From Dermatophilaceae bacterium Sec6.4 (GTDB lineage Bacteria; Actinomycetota; Actinomycetes; Actinomycetales; Dermatophilaceae), in the NCBI GenBank assembly GCA_039636865.1, contig CP144172.1, forward strand, positions 806,001 through 870,000: 64,000 nucleotides of DNA, in the 5' to 3' direction. This document shows, one piece after another, positions 15,845-25,174 of the stretch. The position numbers were made by a program, and so were the translations under genes. The notes below the pieces were generated by a model. That model was not told the origin of the DNA. It searched no databases and saw nothing but the letters and a program-made list of their open reading frames with translations. Positions within the stretch are counted from its first letter, which is position 1; each line of letters starts with the position of its first letter.

Positions 15845-16546
15845 CTAGCCGGTCTGTTGCCATTGGGAGATCCACGGTCCTGCGAGCAGCGCAGCCAGCA
15901 CGACGCTGGATGCTGCCATGACCAGCAGTACCCCAATGCGGGTCCCACGCCCGGGTACTGATGCACCCGGGATGACCCGCCCGGTGACGATTTTGGTGGC
16001 GCTGACGGTGCGTGCCAGCACGTGCACCGTCATAACCACCACCCATGCGAAGAACGAGGCCTGGTGCAGAAACATCGCGCTGACGGGTAGCCCGAGGACA
16101 CCACTGTCACCACGCGAGGGGCCCTCGATGGTCAACAGGATCCCGGTGGCCAGCAGCAGCAGGGTGAAGAGCACCACCAAGGGCCCGAGGACACGCAGTA
16201 GGACTTGCGGTGGCCCGGCCTGCCGGTAGGCGGTATCACCGGTGTAATACCGCACGATCCGCCACCCGGTGGTGCCTACTTTGAGAATGGCCGGTGGGAC
16301 AAGCAGTAGTCCCACGATGAGGTGCCAGCTGATCAACCCGCCCACATCCAGCAGGGTCGCTCCTTCGATCGCCAGCAGGATCAGCAGCACCAACCCCGTC
16401 CACGCCGTCAACCGGGCGTTACCGGCGGGCCCACCAGTCCGGGCAAGGACAGGGTCACGCCGGTCGGCGCGGCCGGTGATCTCCCGCAGCGCAACATCGA
16501 ATGCGTCGCGTCGAGGGTCGGTGCCGCCCGTGTTCATCGAGGCCAT
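15845..16546 (-). CDS. Cytochrome b561-like integral membrane protein
   Basis: 233 residues. Five hydrophobic segments, among them LTAWTGLVLLILLAIEGATLL, WHLIVGLLLVPPAILKVGTT, LLRVLGPLVVLFTLLLLATGIL, MFLHQASFFAWVVVMTVHVLAR and IGVLLVMAASSVVLAALLAG. Single His residues in or beside segments 2 and 4 (WHLIV, LHQAS, VHVLAR) could ligate haem as in b561-type proteins (inference). No catalytic domain. The convergent neighbour on the left is the small hypothetical gene; 96 bp to its right is a SOUL haem-binding gene on the same strand, so the two may work together. Confidence 0.65.
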   Translation of the reverse strand: MASMNTGGTDPRRDAFDVALREITGRADRRDPVLARTGGPAGNARLTAWTGLVLLILLAIEGATLLDVGGLISWHLIVGLLLVPPAILKVGTTGWRIVRYYTGDTAYRQAGPPQVLLRVLGPLVVLFTLLLLATGILLTIEGPSRGDSGVLGLPVSAMFLHQASFFAWVVVMTVHVLARTVSATKIVTGRVIPGASVPGRGTRIGVLLVMAASSVVLAALLAGPWISQWQQTG

Positions 16547-16642
16547 GCCCTGCAGTGTCGAGGGATGCCCTTGAGAAAGCTCTCAGCATTGTGATCGCAA
16601 GCCCGCGCATCGTCGGCGCATCGCTCTGCAGCGCGGTTGCGG

Positions 16643-17206
16643 CTAGGCGTGCTCGACGTCCTGGACGACCTCGTTGCGGCGCAGGAACCACGGCTTGAAC
16701 GGCGGGTCGAAACGGGCGAAACGTGGCACACCTGTCGGCGCGAGTCCGGATGCGAGCACGGCATCCAACAGTTCGCGCAGGTGACGGTCGTAGGACGACT
16801 GCGTCCAGCGACCCGAATAGCGGGCGGCGGCAGCGGTCCGCTCGGGCACCTCGCGCACTACGACATCTGGATCTGTCGGGATCGGTGCTGTGTCTGCGGT
16901 CATCGACGCCGGCAGCACGAACGCAACGACGTATCCGCCGTCCGCACCCTCGGCCTGAACGACCGGGGCCGTCATCGCTACTTTCTCGGCCTGGGCGGCC
17001 TGCTGCACCACCGGCGCGGTCATGGCCACTGAGCATTGGGACCGGTTGTTGCCCGTGATGTATCCGAACAGGGCCCGGAACGCCCGGTTGCCGGCGTCCT
17101 CGAAAGACCCGTCCAGCACGACCTCAGCAACGACGTGGGCCGGGTAGCGCCGCAATTCGAAACCGTCACTCTGTTGCAGGACTTCATAGGGCTGCTGTTC
17201 GGTCAT
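16643..17206 (-). CDS. SOUL/HBP-type haem-binding protein
   Basis: 187 residues from ATG 17206. MTEQQPYEVLQQSDGFELRRYPAHVVAEVV, FRALFGYITGNNRSQCSVAMTAPVV and PTGVPRFARFDPPFKPWFLRRNEV are the SOUL family blocks (E-x-R-x-Y, M-T-A-P-V repeated, and the C-terminal NEV/NEI). The MTAPVV motif appears twice in close succession. Members bind haem or porphyrin in the cytoplasm. The start is set by the family pattern; the upstream open frame has no resemblance. Lies just upstream of a b561-like membrane gene on the same strand. Confidence 0.9.
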   Translation of the reverse strand: MTEQQPYEVLQQSDGFELRRYPAHVVAEVVLDGSFEDAGNRAFRALFGYITGNNRSQCSVAMTAPVVQQAAQAEKVAMTAPVVQAEGADGGYVVAFVLPASMTADTAPIPTDPDVVVREVPERTAAAARYSGRWTQSSYDRHLRELLDAVLASGLAPTGVPRFARFDPPFKPWFLRRNEVVQDVEHA

Positions 17207-17433
17207 GATCCCGACGTTACGCCGCTGCTGCCCAGCCGTCCGCTCGCCGTTTCCTGATCGACCGCAGCGAAGCCAACGCTGGTCATCGGTGCTCGATGAC
17301 CGGTTGCGCGGACCGGACGAAGGTTCGGCACCACCTCGATGGCTGAGCCCAATAGCTGGCAACTGGTCTGACCTCAGCTACCACCTGCAGGGCCAGGGAA
17401 GAGTGAGGCCCGGTACGCGGTACCCGGTTGCTG

Positions 17434-18468
17434 TCAGTCGTTCGTCAGCGAAGCCCAGAGGTTGATTCCGGCCTCGACGGCATCTTTGTCGATCGCGGCA
17501 AGTTCCGAGTCCGTCAGCGGCGGACCCTGCAGAGCATCGAGGTTGGTGTCGAGTTGCTCCACCGAGGAGGCTCCGATGACCGCCGATGTCACGCGCTTGT
17601 CGCGTAGTACCCACTGCAGCGCCATCTGCGCCAGCTTCTGCCCGCGCCCTGCTGCGATTTCGTTCAGCCGGCGCACGTGGGCCAGCGTCTTCTCATCCAG
17701 GTGGTCCCCGGCGATCGTGCTGCTGTCCCGGGCCGCGCGCGAGTCCTTCGGGATGCCGTGCAGGTAGCGGTCGGTGAGCAACCCCTGCGCGAGCGCCGTG
17801 AACACGATGCACCCCATGCCCTGTTCTTCGAGTTCGTCGAGCAGGCCCCCCTCGACCCACCGGTTCAGCATCGAATAGGACGGCTGGTGGATCAGCAGCG
17901 GGGTGCCGAGCTCGCGGGCAATAGTTGCGGCTTCCCTGGTCTTCGCCGCGGAGTAGGACGAGATGCCGGCATACAGCGCACGCCCGGAGCGCACTGCTGT
18001 GTCCAGCGCCATCATGGTCTCCTCGATGGGGGTTTCCTCATCGAAGCGGTGGCTGTAGAAGATGTCGACGTAGTCCAGGCCGAGCCTGGCCAGGGACTGG
18101 TCCAGGGAGGACAACACATACTTGCGCGAACCGCCGCCCTGCCCGTAGGGGCCGGGCCACATGTCCCACCCCGCTTTGGTGGAGATCACCAGTTCGTCGC
18201 GCAGGCCTGCGAAGTCGTCGCGCAGGTACGTGCCCATGTTCTCCTCGGCCCGACCGTACGGCGGGCCGTAGTTGTTCGCCAGGTCGAAGTGGGTCACTCC
18301 ACGGTCGAATGCGCGGCGCAGGATCGCCCGGTGGGTCTGCTCGGGACGGTCGTTACCGAAGTTCTGCCACAGCCCCAGGGACAGCGCCGGCAGCTTGAGC
18401 CCGCTCTTACCGCAGAACCGGTATTCCATCGTCTCGTAGCGGTCTTCGGCCGGCTGGTAATCACTCAC
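17434..18468 (-). CDS. yghZ: Aldo/keto reductase, YghZ (L-glyceraldehyde 3-phosphate reductase) subfamily
   Basis: 344 residues. MEYRFCGKSGLKLPALSLGL, WQNFGNDR and HFDLANNYGPPYGRAEENMG are signatures of the YghZ subgroup; catalytic residues D (FDLANNYG), Y of the same motif, K (ISTKAGW) and H (FYSHRFD) are all present. The C terminus SAVIGASSVEQLDTNLDAL binds NADPH. Homologues start about a dozen residues before MEYRF, so the GTG at 18468 (VSDYQPAEDRYETMEYRF) is chosen over the internal ATG at 18429. Cytoplasmic detoxification of aldehydes and methylglyoxal-type compounds is the known role. Monocistronic here. Confidence 0.9.
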   Translation of the reverse strand: MSDYQPAEDRYETMEYRFCGKSGLKLPALSLGLWQNFGNDRPEQTHRAILRRAFDRGVTHFDLANNYGPPYGRAEENMGTYLRDDFAGLRDELVISTKAGWDMWPGPYGQGGGSRKYVLSSLDQSLARLGLDYVDIFYSHRFDEETPIEETMMALDTAVRSGRALYAGISSYSAAKTREAATIARELGTPLLIHQPSYSMLNRWVEGGLLDELEEQGMGCIVFTALAQGLLTDRYLHGIPKDSRAARDSSTIAGDHLDEKTLAHVRRLNEIAAGRGQKLAQMALQWVLRDKRVTSAVIGASSVEQLDTNLDALQGPPLTDSELAAIDKDAVEAGINLWASLTND

Positions 18469-18683
18469 GGTGTCATTGTGCAACTCTGCGAAGGCGGCGC
18501 ACAAACCGCAGTTGTGCGTTCTTCCCACCGCGTCGTTCGGCGGACGCAGAGCACCACGGTCTATTACCGGATCGCGAGACACGTTGTCAGAAAAGTTGGT
18601 TGGTGGCGCCGCATGGTCGATGTCCGATCGCGCCCCGCACCCCAGGCAGGTTTCGCGCCGATCGGTATTCGATGGTCGAGCTC

Positions 18684-19811
18684 TCAGTGAGATCCCGACG
18701 TAGCAGGCGCACCTGGCTGCTGATAGGTCCGCAGCCACCGTCGATCGATGGAGCGCTTGAGCCGCAGAGAGGCAGCACCACACCACCACAGACGACCCCA
18801 CACCGACAGGCCGACGCCGTCACCGACGTCGAGGATCGACAGTGCGCGACGCTGTGGTTCGTACACCGGGAGAGCTTCTCCCCGAATCCGCGCGAGGAGA
18901 CTCTGCAGCAGCACGGGCCCCTGGCGCACGCCGTGCACACCGATGCGCGGCAGTGGTCTGGGCAGGAAGTACGCGCAGTCGCCCACCGCGTAGATTTCGT
19001 CCCGGTCGACGTGCTGCAGGGTGGCCCGCACCGGCACTCCGCGCCCGTCACCGGACGCGAGCCCCAGATCGGCAAGCAGTGGCGGCGTCGTCAACCCGAC
19101 GGCGAGCAGGGCGACGTCGTGAGACAACTCTGTGCCGTCGACGCAGACCAGGTCGCGCCCGCCGAGGTCGCGCACCGCGCATCCGGTGCGAATCTGCACG
19201 CCGCGTGCGGTCAGCAACGCCATGATCCGCCGGCGCGCGCCTGAGGGCAGGTCTGCGCCGATCATCCTCCCGGATTCCACCAATTGGATCTGCGCGACGT
19301 CTGGCCGTATCGCGAGGTGGGCAGCCAGCTCCAGGCCCGAGGCGCCGGCCCCGACGACCGTAACGGTTGCACCCTGGTGGCCCGAAGCTCGCGACCACAG
19401 ATCGCGCAGCCGGGCATCCAGGTCCGCGAGATCGCTCAACGGTTTTACCCGCAGCACGGCGGGATCGACCTGCATACCGGTCGGAGCGACGACGCTGCCG
19501 ATATTGATCGACAGCACGTTGTAGGACAAGCGAACACCGCGGGAAGTAGTCGCGATCCGCGCCGTCAGATCGCACGCGGCCAGGGTGTCTTCGTGAAACT
19601 GCACCCCACGTGCCTCGCTCAGCGACCGTACGTCGATCCGGCCGGTATCGGTCGGCAGTGCGCCGGCCGCCGCCGCCGAAGCGACCCCGCTGTAGTCGAA
19701 GAATCGCGGAGCGAGCAGGTGCACCTGGTATCCGGCGGCAACCAGGTCTGCAGCGTGCTGCACGACATAGAGGTGGGCGTGGCCGGCTCCGACCAGGAGC
19801 AGGACCGGCAT
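18684..19811 (-). CDS. FAD-dependent NAD(P) oxidoreductase (NDH-2-like)
   Basis: 375 residues. Two Rossmann folds: VLLLVGAGHAHLYVVQHAAD at the N terminus and TVTVVGAGASGLELAAHLAI near 150; FAD signature IYAVGDCAYFLPRPLPRIGV near 290. The GAGHAHLYV opening is shared with the NDH-2-like domain fused to some SelD proteins, but no selenophosphate synthase is present. C-terminal region has SLRLKRSIDRRWLRTY, which could touch the membrane. Start at ATG 19811 because the dinucleotide fold begins at residue 2; the long open frame upstream is low-complexity repeat DNA. Electron acceptor unknown. Confidence 0.82.
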   Translation of the reverse strand: MPVLLLVGAGHAHLYVVQHAADLVAAGYQVHLLAPRFFDYSGVASAAAAGALPTDTGRIDVRSLSEARGVQFHEDTLAACDLTARIATTSRGVRLSYNVLSINIGSVVAPTGMQVDPAVLRVKPLSDLADLDARLRDLWSRASGHQGATVTVVGAGASGLELAAHLAIRPDVAQIQLVESGRMIGADLPSGARRRIMALLTARGVQIRTGCAVRDLGGRDLVCVDGTELSHDVALLAVGLTTPPLLADLGLASGDGRGVPVRATLQHVDRDEIYAVGDCAYFLPRPLPRIGVHGVRQGPVLLQSLLARIRGEALPVYEPQRRALSILDVGDGVGLSVWGRLWWCGAASLRLKRSIDRRWLRTYQQPGAPATSGSH

Positions 19812-19886
19812 TGGGAAACCTCGAGAACTGGAGCGGCAAACGGGAACGCAGCGAGGGTAAAGCGCCTGCCACACATCTGAGACTAG

Positions 19887-19922
19887 CCAGCGCTGCCAGC
19901 GCTGCCAGCGCTGCCAGCGCTG
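19887..19922. repeat. Four perfect copies of CCAGCGCTG
   Basis: The nine-base unit CCAGCGCTG is repeated four times without change between two divergent genes. Each unit holds the palindrome AGCGCT, so the array could also fold into hairpins. It lies 75 bp upstream of the oxidoreductase start. Confidence 0.85.
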
Positions 19923-20070
19923 CTGCGTCTGTCGAGCTCCTGGCCTTGATTGGCCCGGTACCGCCGTGGCGCAACAGGATGAGCGCCGCTGGCGTTTATC
20001 GTCGGCTGCGCGCGTGCTGGTTCGCGTCGCCGGGGAAGCCGGCGTTTGGGGTCGGAGGGGTTGGTTGTTG

Positions 20071-21603
20071 ATGGGTGATGTGAGTAGTTCGTGGCGGCGG
20101 CAGCGCAACCGGTGGGCGGGTACCGGTGCCGCGGTGATGGCGGTGAGTCTGTGTGCTGGTTGCAGCGGTGGGAGTGCAGCCGCCGGCCACTCGGGTGCGT
20201 CCTCGGTGCGATTGGTAAATTCTGCGGCCGCGGCTGTCGTCGTCACCGGCGCCACCCCCGAGGCAGAGTCGATTTCTCTCAGCAGGGTGCTGTTCGTGTC
20301 GGCGCCGGTCGTGGTGGTCGCCGGGTCCGGTGATGCGGCCGGAATCCACCGAGGCGCGGCTGCGGCCGTGCGCCTGGGCGTTCCGTTGCTGGTGATGAAG
20401 GAGAAAGAGGCATCCCAGTCGGCTCAGGTCGCCGCAGAGATCTCCCGGCTGCATGCGGGGTCGGTACTGGCGATGAGTTCGGCGGTGGCCGATGACCTGA
20501 AAGGTCACACGAAGGCCCGGATCACCACTGACACGACGGCGTTGCCGGCGGTTTCGCGTGCCGATCCGACGTCCCCGGTGGCGGTGCTGATGGGCGAGGG
20601 CGCGAGCCCCGAGCTTGGCGAGGCTGTGTCTGCGTCGGCCCGGGCCGCTGGCGCGACAGTCATACCGGTCAAGGGCGCAGACCTTCGGGATGACCCGGGT
20701 GTCATCAAGGCACTGGCCACGTTGGGCAGTGCCCGGGTGGTCGCCGTGGGCAAAAACTTTGGGTCGACCGGGCGGCTCACGCAGCGTGTCGCGGTCGCGC
20801 GGACCGGGGTCCAGTTGCCCGGTGGTGGCCAGGCGCTCTTCCCTGGCCATCGGCTGGTCGCCCTCTACGGGTATCCCGGTACTCCGGTTCTGGGGGTGCT
20901 CGGTGCGCAGGGCCTGGACGCGAGCATCGCCCGTGTCAAGAAGATGGCCGCGCGGTACCAGCGGCTCAGCACGGTCCCGGTGGTGCCCACCTTCGAGATC
21001 ATTGCCACGATCGCCGACAGCACCCCAGGCCCGGACGGTAACTACTCCGATGAGTCCTCGGTGGCGTCGTTGCGGCCCTGGGTGGAAAAGGCCGGAAAGG
21101 CTGGCCTGTACGTGGTGCTGGATCTGCAGCCGGGCCGGGCGAACCTGCTGGATCAGGCCAAGCTCTACGCTCCGTTGCTGAAGTTGCCGTATGTGGGTCT
21201 GGCGTTGGATCCGGAGTGGAAGCTGACCAGGACGCAGCGCCCATTGCAGCAGATCGGCAGTGTCGACGCCTCAGCGGTCGATGCCGTCAGCGCCTGGCTC
21301 TCGCAGTTGACCACCACCGAGAAATTGCCGCAGAAGCTGCTGGTGCTGCACCAGTTCCAGTTGCAGATGATCCGCCACGAGAAGGAGCTGAATCTGAGCC
21401 ACGACAACGTGCAGGTTCTGATCCATATGGACGGCCAAGGCACCCAGCCGATGAAGAAGGCGACCTGGAAAGCGGTGACCAACGCGGCCCCGAAGGGCAT
21501 CCCGTTCGGGTGGAAGAACTTCTACACCAAGGATCACCCGATGCTCAGCCCTGAGCAGACCATGGCCGCCAGGCCCGCCCCCTCGATGATCTCCTACCAG
21601 TAG
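20071..21603 (+). CDS. Secreted lipoprotein with cell-wall-binding-like and TIM-barrel-like halves
   Basis: 510 residues. Signal peptide with lipobox SLCAGC (lipidated Cys near residue 28). Residues about 45-260 contain three repeats of an alpha/beta pattern (VVVAGSGDAAGIHRGAAAAV, SVLAMSSAVADDLKGHT, SARVVAVGKNFGSTGRL) like cell-wall-binding repeat 2 domains. Residues about 270-500 (HRLVALYGYPGTPVLGVLGA, VVPTFEIIATIADSTPGPDG, GLYVVLDLQPGRANLLDQAK, LPYVGLALDPEW) resemble a TIM-barrel hydrolase with possible acidic active-site residues. GGAGGGG ten bases upstream supports the ATG. The gene precedes an acyltransferase by 49 bp, so the pair may act on the same envelope polymer. Function unproven. 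Confidence 0.7.
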   Translation: MGDVSSSWRRQRNRWAGTGAAVMAVSLCAGCSGGSAAAGHSGASSVRLVNSAAAAVVVTGATPEAESISLSRVLFVSAPVVVVAGSGDAAGIHRGAAAAVRLGVPLLVMKEKEASQSAQVAAEISRLHAGSVLAMSSAVADDLKGHTKARITTDTTALPAVSRADPTSPVAVLMGEGASPELGEAVSASARAAGATVIPVKGADLRDDPGVIKALATLGSARVVAVGKNFGSTGRLTQRVAVARTGVQLPGGGQALFPGHRLVALYGYPGTPVLGVLGAQGLDASIARVKKMAARYQRLSTVPVVPTFEIIATIADSTPGPDGNYSDESSVASLRPWVEKAGKAGLYVVLDLQPGRANLLDQAKLYAPLLKLPYVGLALDPEWKLTRTQRPLQQIGSVDASAVDAVSAWLSQLTTTEKLPQKLLVLHQFQLQMIRHEKELNLSHDNVQVLIHMDGQGTQPMKKATWKAVTNAAPKGIPFGWKNFYTKDHPMLSPEQTMAARPAPSMISYQ

Positions 21604-21652
21604 GGCAGGGCGATGGATATCCGAGTGAACGCTGCACCACCCAGGGGGTCTG

Positions 21653-23644
21653 GTGCCACGGCCGGTTGACAGCCACACCACCTACCGCCCCGGCCTGGAC
21701 GGCGTCCGTGCGTTGGCCGTGGGGTTGGTCATCGTGTTCCACCTTGGACTGACCGGGTTCAAGGGCGGGTTGCTGGGTGTCGGCATCTTCTTCACCCTCA
21801 GCGGTTATCTGATCACCGGCCTGCTCATCAGCGGTTGGCAGCGACGGGGTGGTTGGGGCCTGCGCACCTTCTGGTTGCGGCGCGCCCGGCGACTGTTGCC
21901 TGCCGTGATCGTGGTGTTGGCCACCAGCATGGCCGTCGTGGCGATCACCGATCCCGCCGATCTGGCCCGTCGCGCGGTGGAAGCTCTGGCCGCACTGGTC
22001 TACGTCGCGAACTGGCACACCATCGCCACCGGTGGCTCCTACTTCGTCCAGGTTCATGGTTCCGGGCCATATGAGCACCTGTGGTCCCTGTCGGTGGAAG
22101 AGCAGTTCTACCTGATCTGGCCGTTGCTGCTGGTGTTGCTGGTCGCCCTCACCCGGGCCCGGCTGAAGCTGGTCGCCGCCATTACCGCAGTGCTCGCGGC
22201 AATCTCTTTCGTCGCGCTGGGCCTGCTCGCGCATCCGGGAGTCGACAACACCCGCGCGTACGAGGGCACCGACACGCGCGCCGGCGGGTTACTGATCGGT
22301 GCCTTCCTGGCCATCGCCCTGATGAACGCGGGCGGATCGATACGCCGCGAACGCCGCTACCGATCCGCTCTGGAGGCGGCCGGACTTAGCGGACTGGTCG
22401 GTATCGGGTGGTTGGTCGCGCAGACCGATCAGGCCACGATCGCTACCTACCGCTGGGGGCTGTTGCTGCTCAGCGTCTGCACCGCCGCGGTACTGGCTGC
22501 GGTCGCCCACCCCAATACCCTGCTGGGCAGGGCCTTCGGGATTGCGCCGCTGCGGTGGGTGGGCGAGCGGTCCTACGGCCTGTACCTGTGGCACCTACCG
22601 GTGATCGTCTTCACCCCGCAGGATGTACTCGCAACCCAACCGGTCGTGCGCGGCCTGGGGCAGGTGCTGGTCATGGTGGGCCTCGCCGCGGCTTCCTGGC
22701 ATTTCATCGAAGACCCGATCCGCACGCACGGGCTGCTCGGCGCGCTACGAGCGGGGGGCGCGTTTGTGCAGCGCCCGGGGAGTGCACCCGACAGTCGTCG
22801 ATCGCCCGGGCTGGTGCTGGGTGCGTCGGTCTTCCTACCGCTTGCGGTGCTTGCCATGCTGCTGCCCCGGGCGTTACCGCGCGAGTCCGCCTCGCAGATT
22901 GCCGCACCGCTGCCCACCCCGGTGACCGCCCCCGATACCTCCAGTACCCCCGGCTCGCCCACCACACCCGGCACGTCGGCACCGACGTCACCATCGCCCA
23001 GCGGGCCGACGCGTACCAAGTGCACCAGCGTGTTCCTGGTGGGCGATTCGACCTCCGAGGGGCTTTACGGGAAGGCCTCGGTGCTCTCGCCTGCACAGAA
23101 TCTGAAGGGTCAGCTGCAGGACGTAGGGGTCCGCAGCTTCACTGCGGACATTTCAGGCGCTCGCAGCATCATCGAGTCCTATGAGAATGAGCCCTCGGGT
23201 GAGCAGGTGGTCAAGAAGCGAGTTGCGGCTGGGTATCACGGCTGCTGGATCATCTCGCTGGGCAATGTCGACGCCGCCACCGTCGCCAAGTACGCGCCGG
23301 ACACCACCACCATCCCCGCCCGGATCAATACGATCATGAACACCATCGGTAAGGATCAGCCCGTGATGTGGCTGACCACCCGGACCGGACTGCAACGCGG
23401 CACATTTCAAGAGAGCTCGTACCCGCCGTGGAACAAGGGTCTGGTCACCGCCTGCAGCAGTTACCCCGACATGCGGGTGTTCGACTGGGCCAGCGCGTAC
23501 AAAAATGCATGGATCGGTCCCGACGGTATCCACTCCACAAAGACCGGGTACCAGCACAAGGCCCAACTCATGGCGCAGGCAATGGCCATCGGTTTCCCCG
23601 CCTCCGCGACCCCGCCGACGAACTGCCTCATCAGCAACCGATGA
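21653..23644 (+). CDS. Acyltransferase-3 / SGNH fusion (OatA-like O-acetyltransferase)
   Basis: 663 residues, GTG start. N-terminal acyltransferase-3 domain with ten or so membrane segments; YRPGLDGVRALAVGLVIVFH carries the conserved His, and SVEEQFYLIWPLL is a further signature. A Pro/Thr/Ser linker (PTPVTAPDTSSTPGSPTTPG) leads to an extracellular SGNH domain: block I VFLVGDSTSEG with the Ser nucleophile, and DGIHSTKTGY with the Asp-His pair. Such proteins O-acetylate peptidoglycan, lipids or exopolysaccharide. The preceding lipoprotein gene ends 49 bp upstream and probably shares the transcript. Confidence 0.9.
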   Translation: MPRPVDSHTTYRPGLDGVRALAVGLVIVFHLGLTGFKGGLLGVGIFFTLSGYLITGLLISGWQRRGGWGLRTFWLRRARRLLPAVIVVLATSMAVVAITDPADLARRAVEALAALVYVANWHTIATGGSYFVQVHGSGPYEHLWSLSVEEQFYLIWPLLLVLLVALTRARLKLVAAITAVLAAISFVALGLLAHPGVDNTRAYEGTDTRAGGLLIGAFLAIALMNAGGSIRRERRYRSALEAAGLSGLVGIGWLVAQTDQATIATYRWGLLLLSVCTAAVLAAVAHPNTLLGRAFGIAPLRWVGERSYGLYLWHLPVIVFTPQDVLATQPVVRGLGQVLVMVGLAAASWHFIEDPIRTHGLLGALRAGGAFVQRPGSAPDSRRSPGLVLGASVFLPLAVLAMLLPRALPRESASQIAAPLPTPVTAPDTSSTPGSPTTPGTSAPTSPSPSGPTRTKCTSVFLVGDSTSEGLYGKASVLSPAQNLKGQLQDVGVRSFTADISGARSIIESYENEPSGEQVVKKRVAAGYHGCWIISLGNVDAATVAKYAPDTTTIPARINTIMNTIGKDQPVMWLTTRTGLQRGTFQESSYPPWNKGLVTACSSYPDMRVFDWASAYKNAWIGPDGIHSTKTGYQHKAQLMAQAMAIGFPASATPPTNCLISNR

Positions 23645-24010
23645 CACAGATACGGGGGGAAATGGCACCGGACGTGGTGCCTGGGGCGGACCAGTGATCG
23701 CGTGCGTCCCTCCTCCTCGAGTCCACCAGGGGTACCCACGTTCACTGCATCAGCTGTGTCCGGCAGTCATCCTCCAGGGACGCAAAATCGACAGAGTGAC
23801 ACGAAACCTTCGTTCCTACGGGTTTTGTAGGTTCTCGCCCAATCTGTCACTCGCGCACAGCTCGGACCTGCGCGTGACAAAAGACGGGCCACGCAGATTC
23901 TCACTATCTTGCCCAAATCCTCGGATCTCGGTGTTTCGTAGGACGCCCGTGTCCAAGAATGTCCATGCGGACTGGTGTTACGGGACCGGCATCACCCCGC
24001 CAGAGCAGGA
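23645..24010. other. 365 bp intergenic, no gene seen
   Basis: Lower GC than the flanks. CTACGGGTTTTGTAGG near 23816 can form a short hairpin, but no convincing terminator or gene is present. Confidence 0.5.
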
Positions 24011-24669
24011 TCACCTCCTGACCTGCAGGTTCACCGTTGGTCCTCTGGCTCGCGCGACCGTTGGGCTGCGCAGAAGCCGGGGGCAGGTAAAGCCTGGGTG
24101 AGGGGTTGTTGCTGGTCGCTGAGCAATCATGTCGAAGACGTGCCAGTGCTTGGGGCCGCTGAAGGCCAGCCCGTCTTCGTCTTCGACGTGGAATTGAAGA
24201 ATGTCTGGCCCGTTCAGGAGCTTCCGTGCTTCGACCTCGGACATGTACGTCTCGCGCTCTCGATTGGCCCTGAGTCACGATCACCGAACAGGTTCACGGC
24301 GAGAATCGCCTCGGGCATCAACGCACGCGTCATCGTGCTCCACGTGGTTTGAAAACGGTCCGGCCGCGCAAAGGAACATCCGGAGGCCGCATAGATGAGG
24401 TTTGCCCCCGGAAGTTCTGGCAGATCATTGAGGTCGACAACACACGTATTCAAGCGAGAGCTGGCGACTGGCGCGATGGTGTTCCTGAGTCGGTGGAGTA
24501 AAGACTTATCAGCGTCCAGGGCATGGACCCTCCAGCCGACGGCAATGAGTAGCCGGGTCTCGATCCCAGCACCGCAGCCCAGGTCAACGGCGAACCGCTC
24601 AAGGCCGGGACCCGCGTAATTCAGCGCGTCGATCAGTAGCGGCGGGCTCGCCTCGCACCCTGCTTGTCG
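24011..24669 (-). pseudogene. Class I SAM-dependent methyltransferase, frameshifted and 5'-truncated
   Basis: From just after a TAA at 24670 the minus strand reads RQAGCEASPPLLIDALNYAG, then FAVDLGCGAGIETRLLIAVG (SAM motif I), HALDADKSLL (motif II) and MTRALMPEAILAVNLFGDRD. Near 24264 one base shifts the frame; homology resumes as MSEVEARKLLNGPDILQFHV and KHWHVFDMIAQ. No start codon is available before RQAG, where intact relatives have some 15-20 more residues. Intact homologues are TehB-like methyltransferases. Sequencing error could explain the shift but not the missing start. Confidence 0.75.
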
Positions 24670-24814
24670 TTATATGGCGCCCAATGTGTGGCGTTGTGCT
24701 CAGGCATGCCGACATTTTGCCGTCGCGCGCGGACAGGACAGGCATCGAGGCTCGGCCTCGCCGCCTATCGTGGAGCCCGGTAAATCTCAGATGTGGCGAG
24801 AGGGGGGGATTGGT

Positions 24815-25093
24815 ATGGAGCACGACGCGTTGAATGTGCCGCATGTGGAGTGCTGGTGGTGTGGCGCAGAGCCGGTCGCGTACGTGGCGTCGCTCGAGGG
24901 CTCGCGGGGAATTGACCACTTCGCCCTGGCCTCGCCGGCCATGGTCTGCAGCACATGTCATGACTTGTTACTTGAAGGGCGTGATGTTGAACTTGCTGGA
25001 CGCCTCACCGATGAGTACGACGACTGGGGCAGGGTTCAGGTAGTGGAGCAGCTGCATGCACGACTCACAGGTTTCACTGTCGCGGGCCACTAA
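24815..25093 (+). CDS. Small zinc-ribbon-like protein, hypothetical
   Basis: 92 residues from ATG 24815. VECWWCGAEPVAYV near the N terminus and MVCSTCHDLLLEGR about 40 residues later supply two CxxC pairs that could hold one zinc. The C terminus is acidic (RLTDEYDDWGRVQVVEQL). GAGAGGGGGG precedes the ATG. No family recognised. A hairpin follows 55 bp after the stop. Confidence 0.6.
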   Translation: MEHDALNVPHVECWWCGAEPVAYVASLEGSRGIDHFALASPAMVCSTCHDLLLEGRDVELAGRLTDEYDDWGRVQVVEQLHARLTGFTVAGH

Positions 25094-25147
25094 GAACGCA
25101 CGCTGGCTATTCCCCCACCAGCAACGGCCGCCGAAGCCAAAACTCCC

Positions 25148-25174
25148 CGCGGGTGTTCGGCGAACACGCCCGCG
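25148..25174 (+). terminator. Hairpin after the zinc-ribbon gene
   Basis: GTGTTCG and CGAACAC around a single G, extended by CGCGG and CCGCG arms with one bulge. No T-tract. Confidence 0.45.

Noticed and set aside
17677..18690. Plus-strand frame opposite the aldo/keto reductase
   Set aside because: Shadow of the YghZ-type gene; the real strand has the catalytic tetrad.
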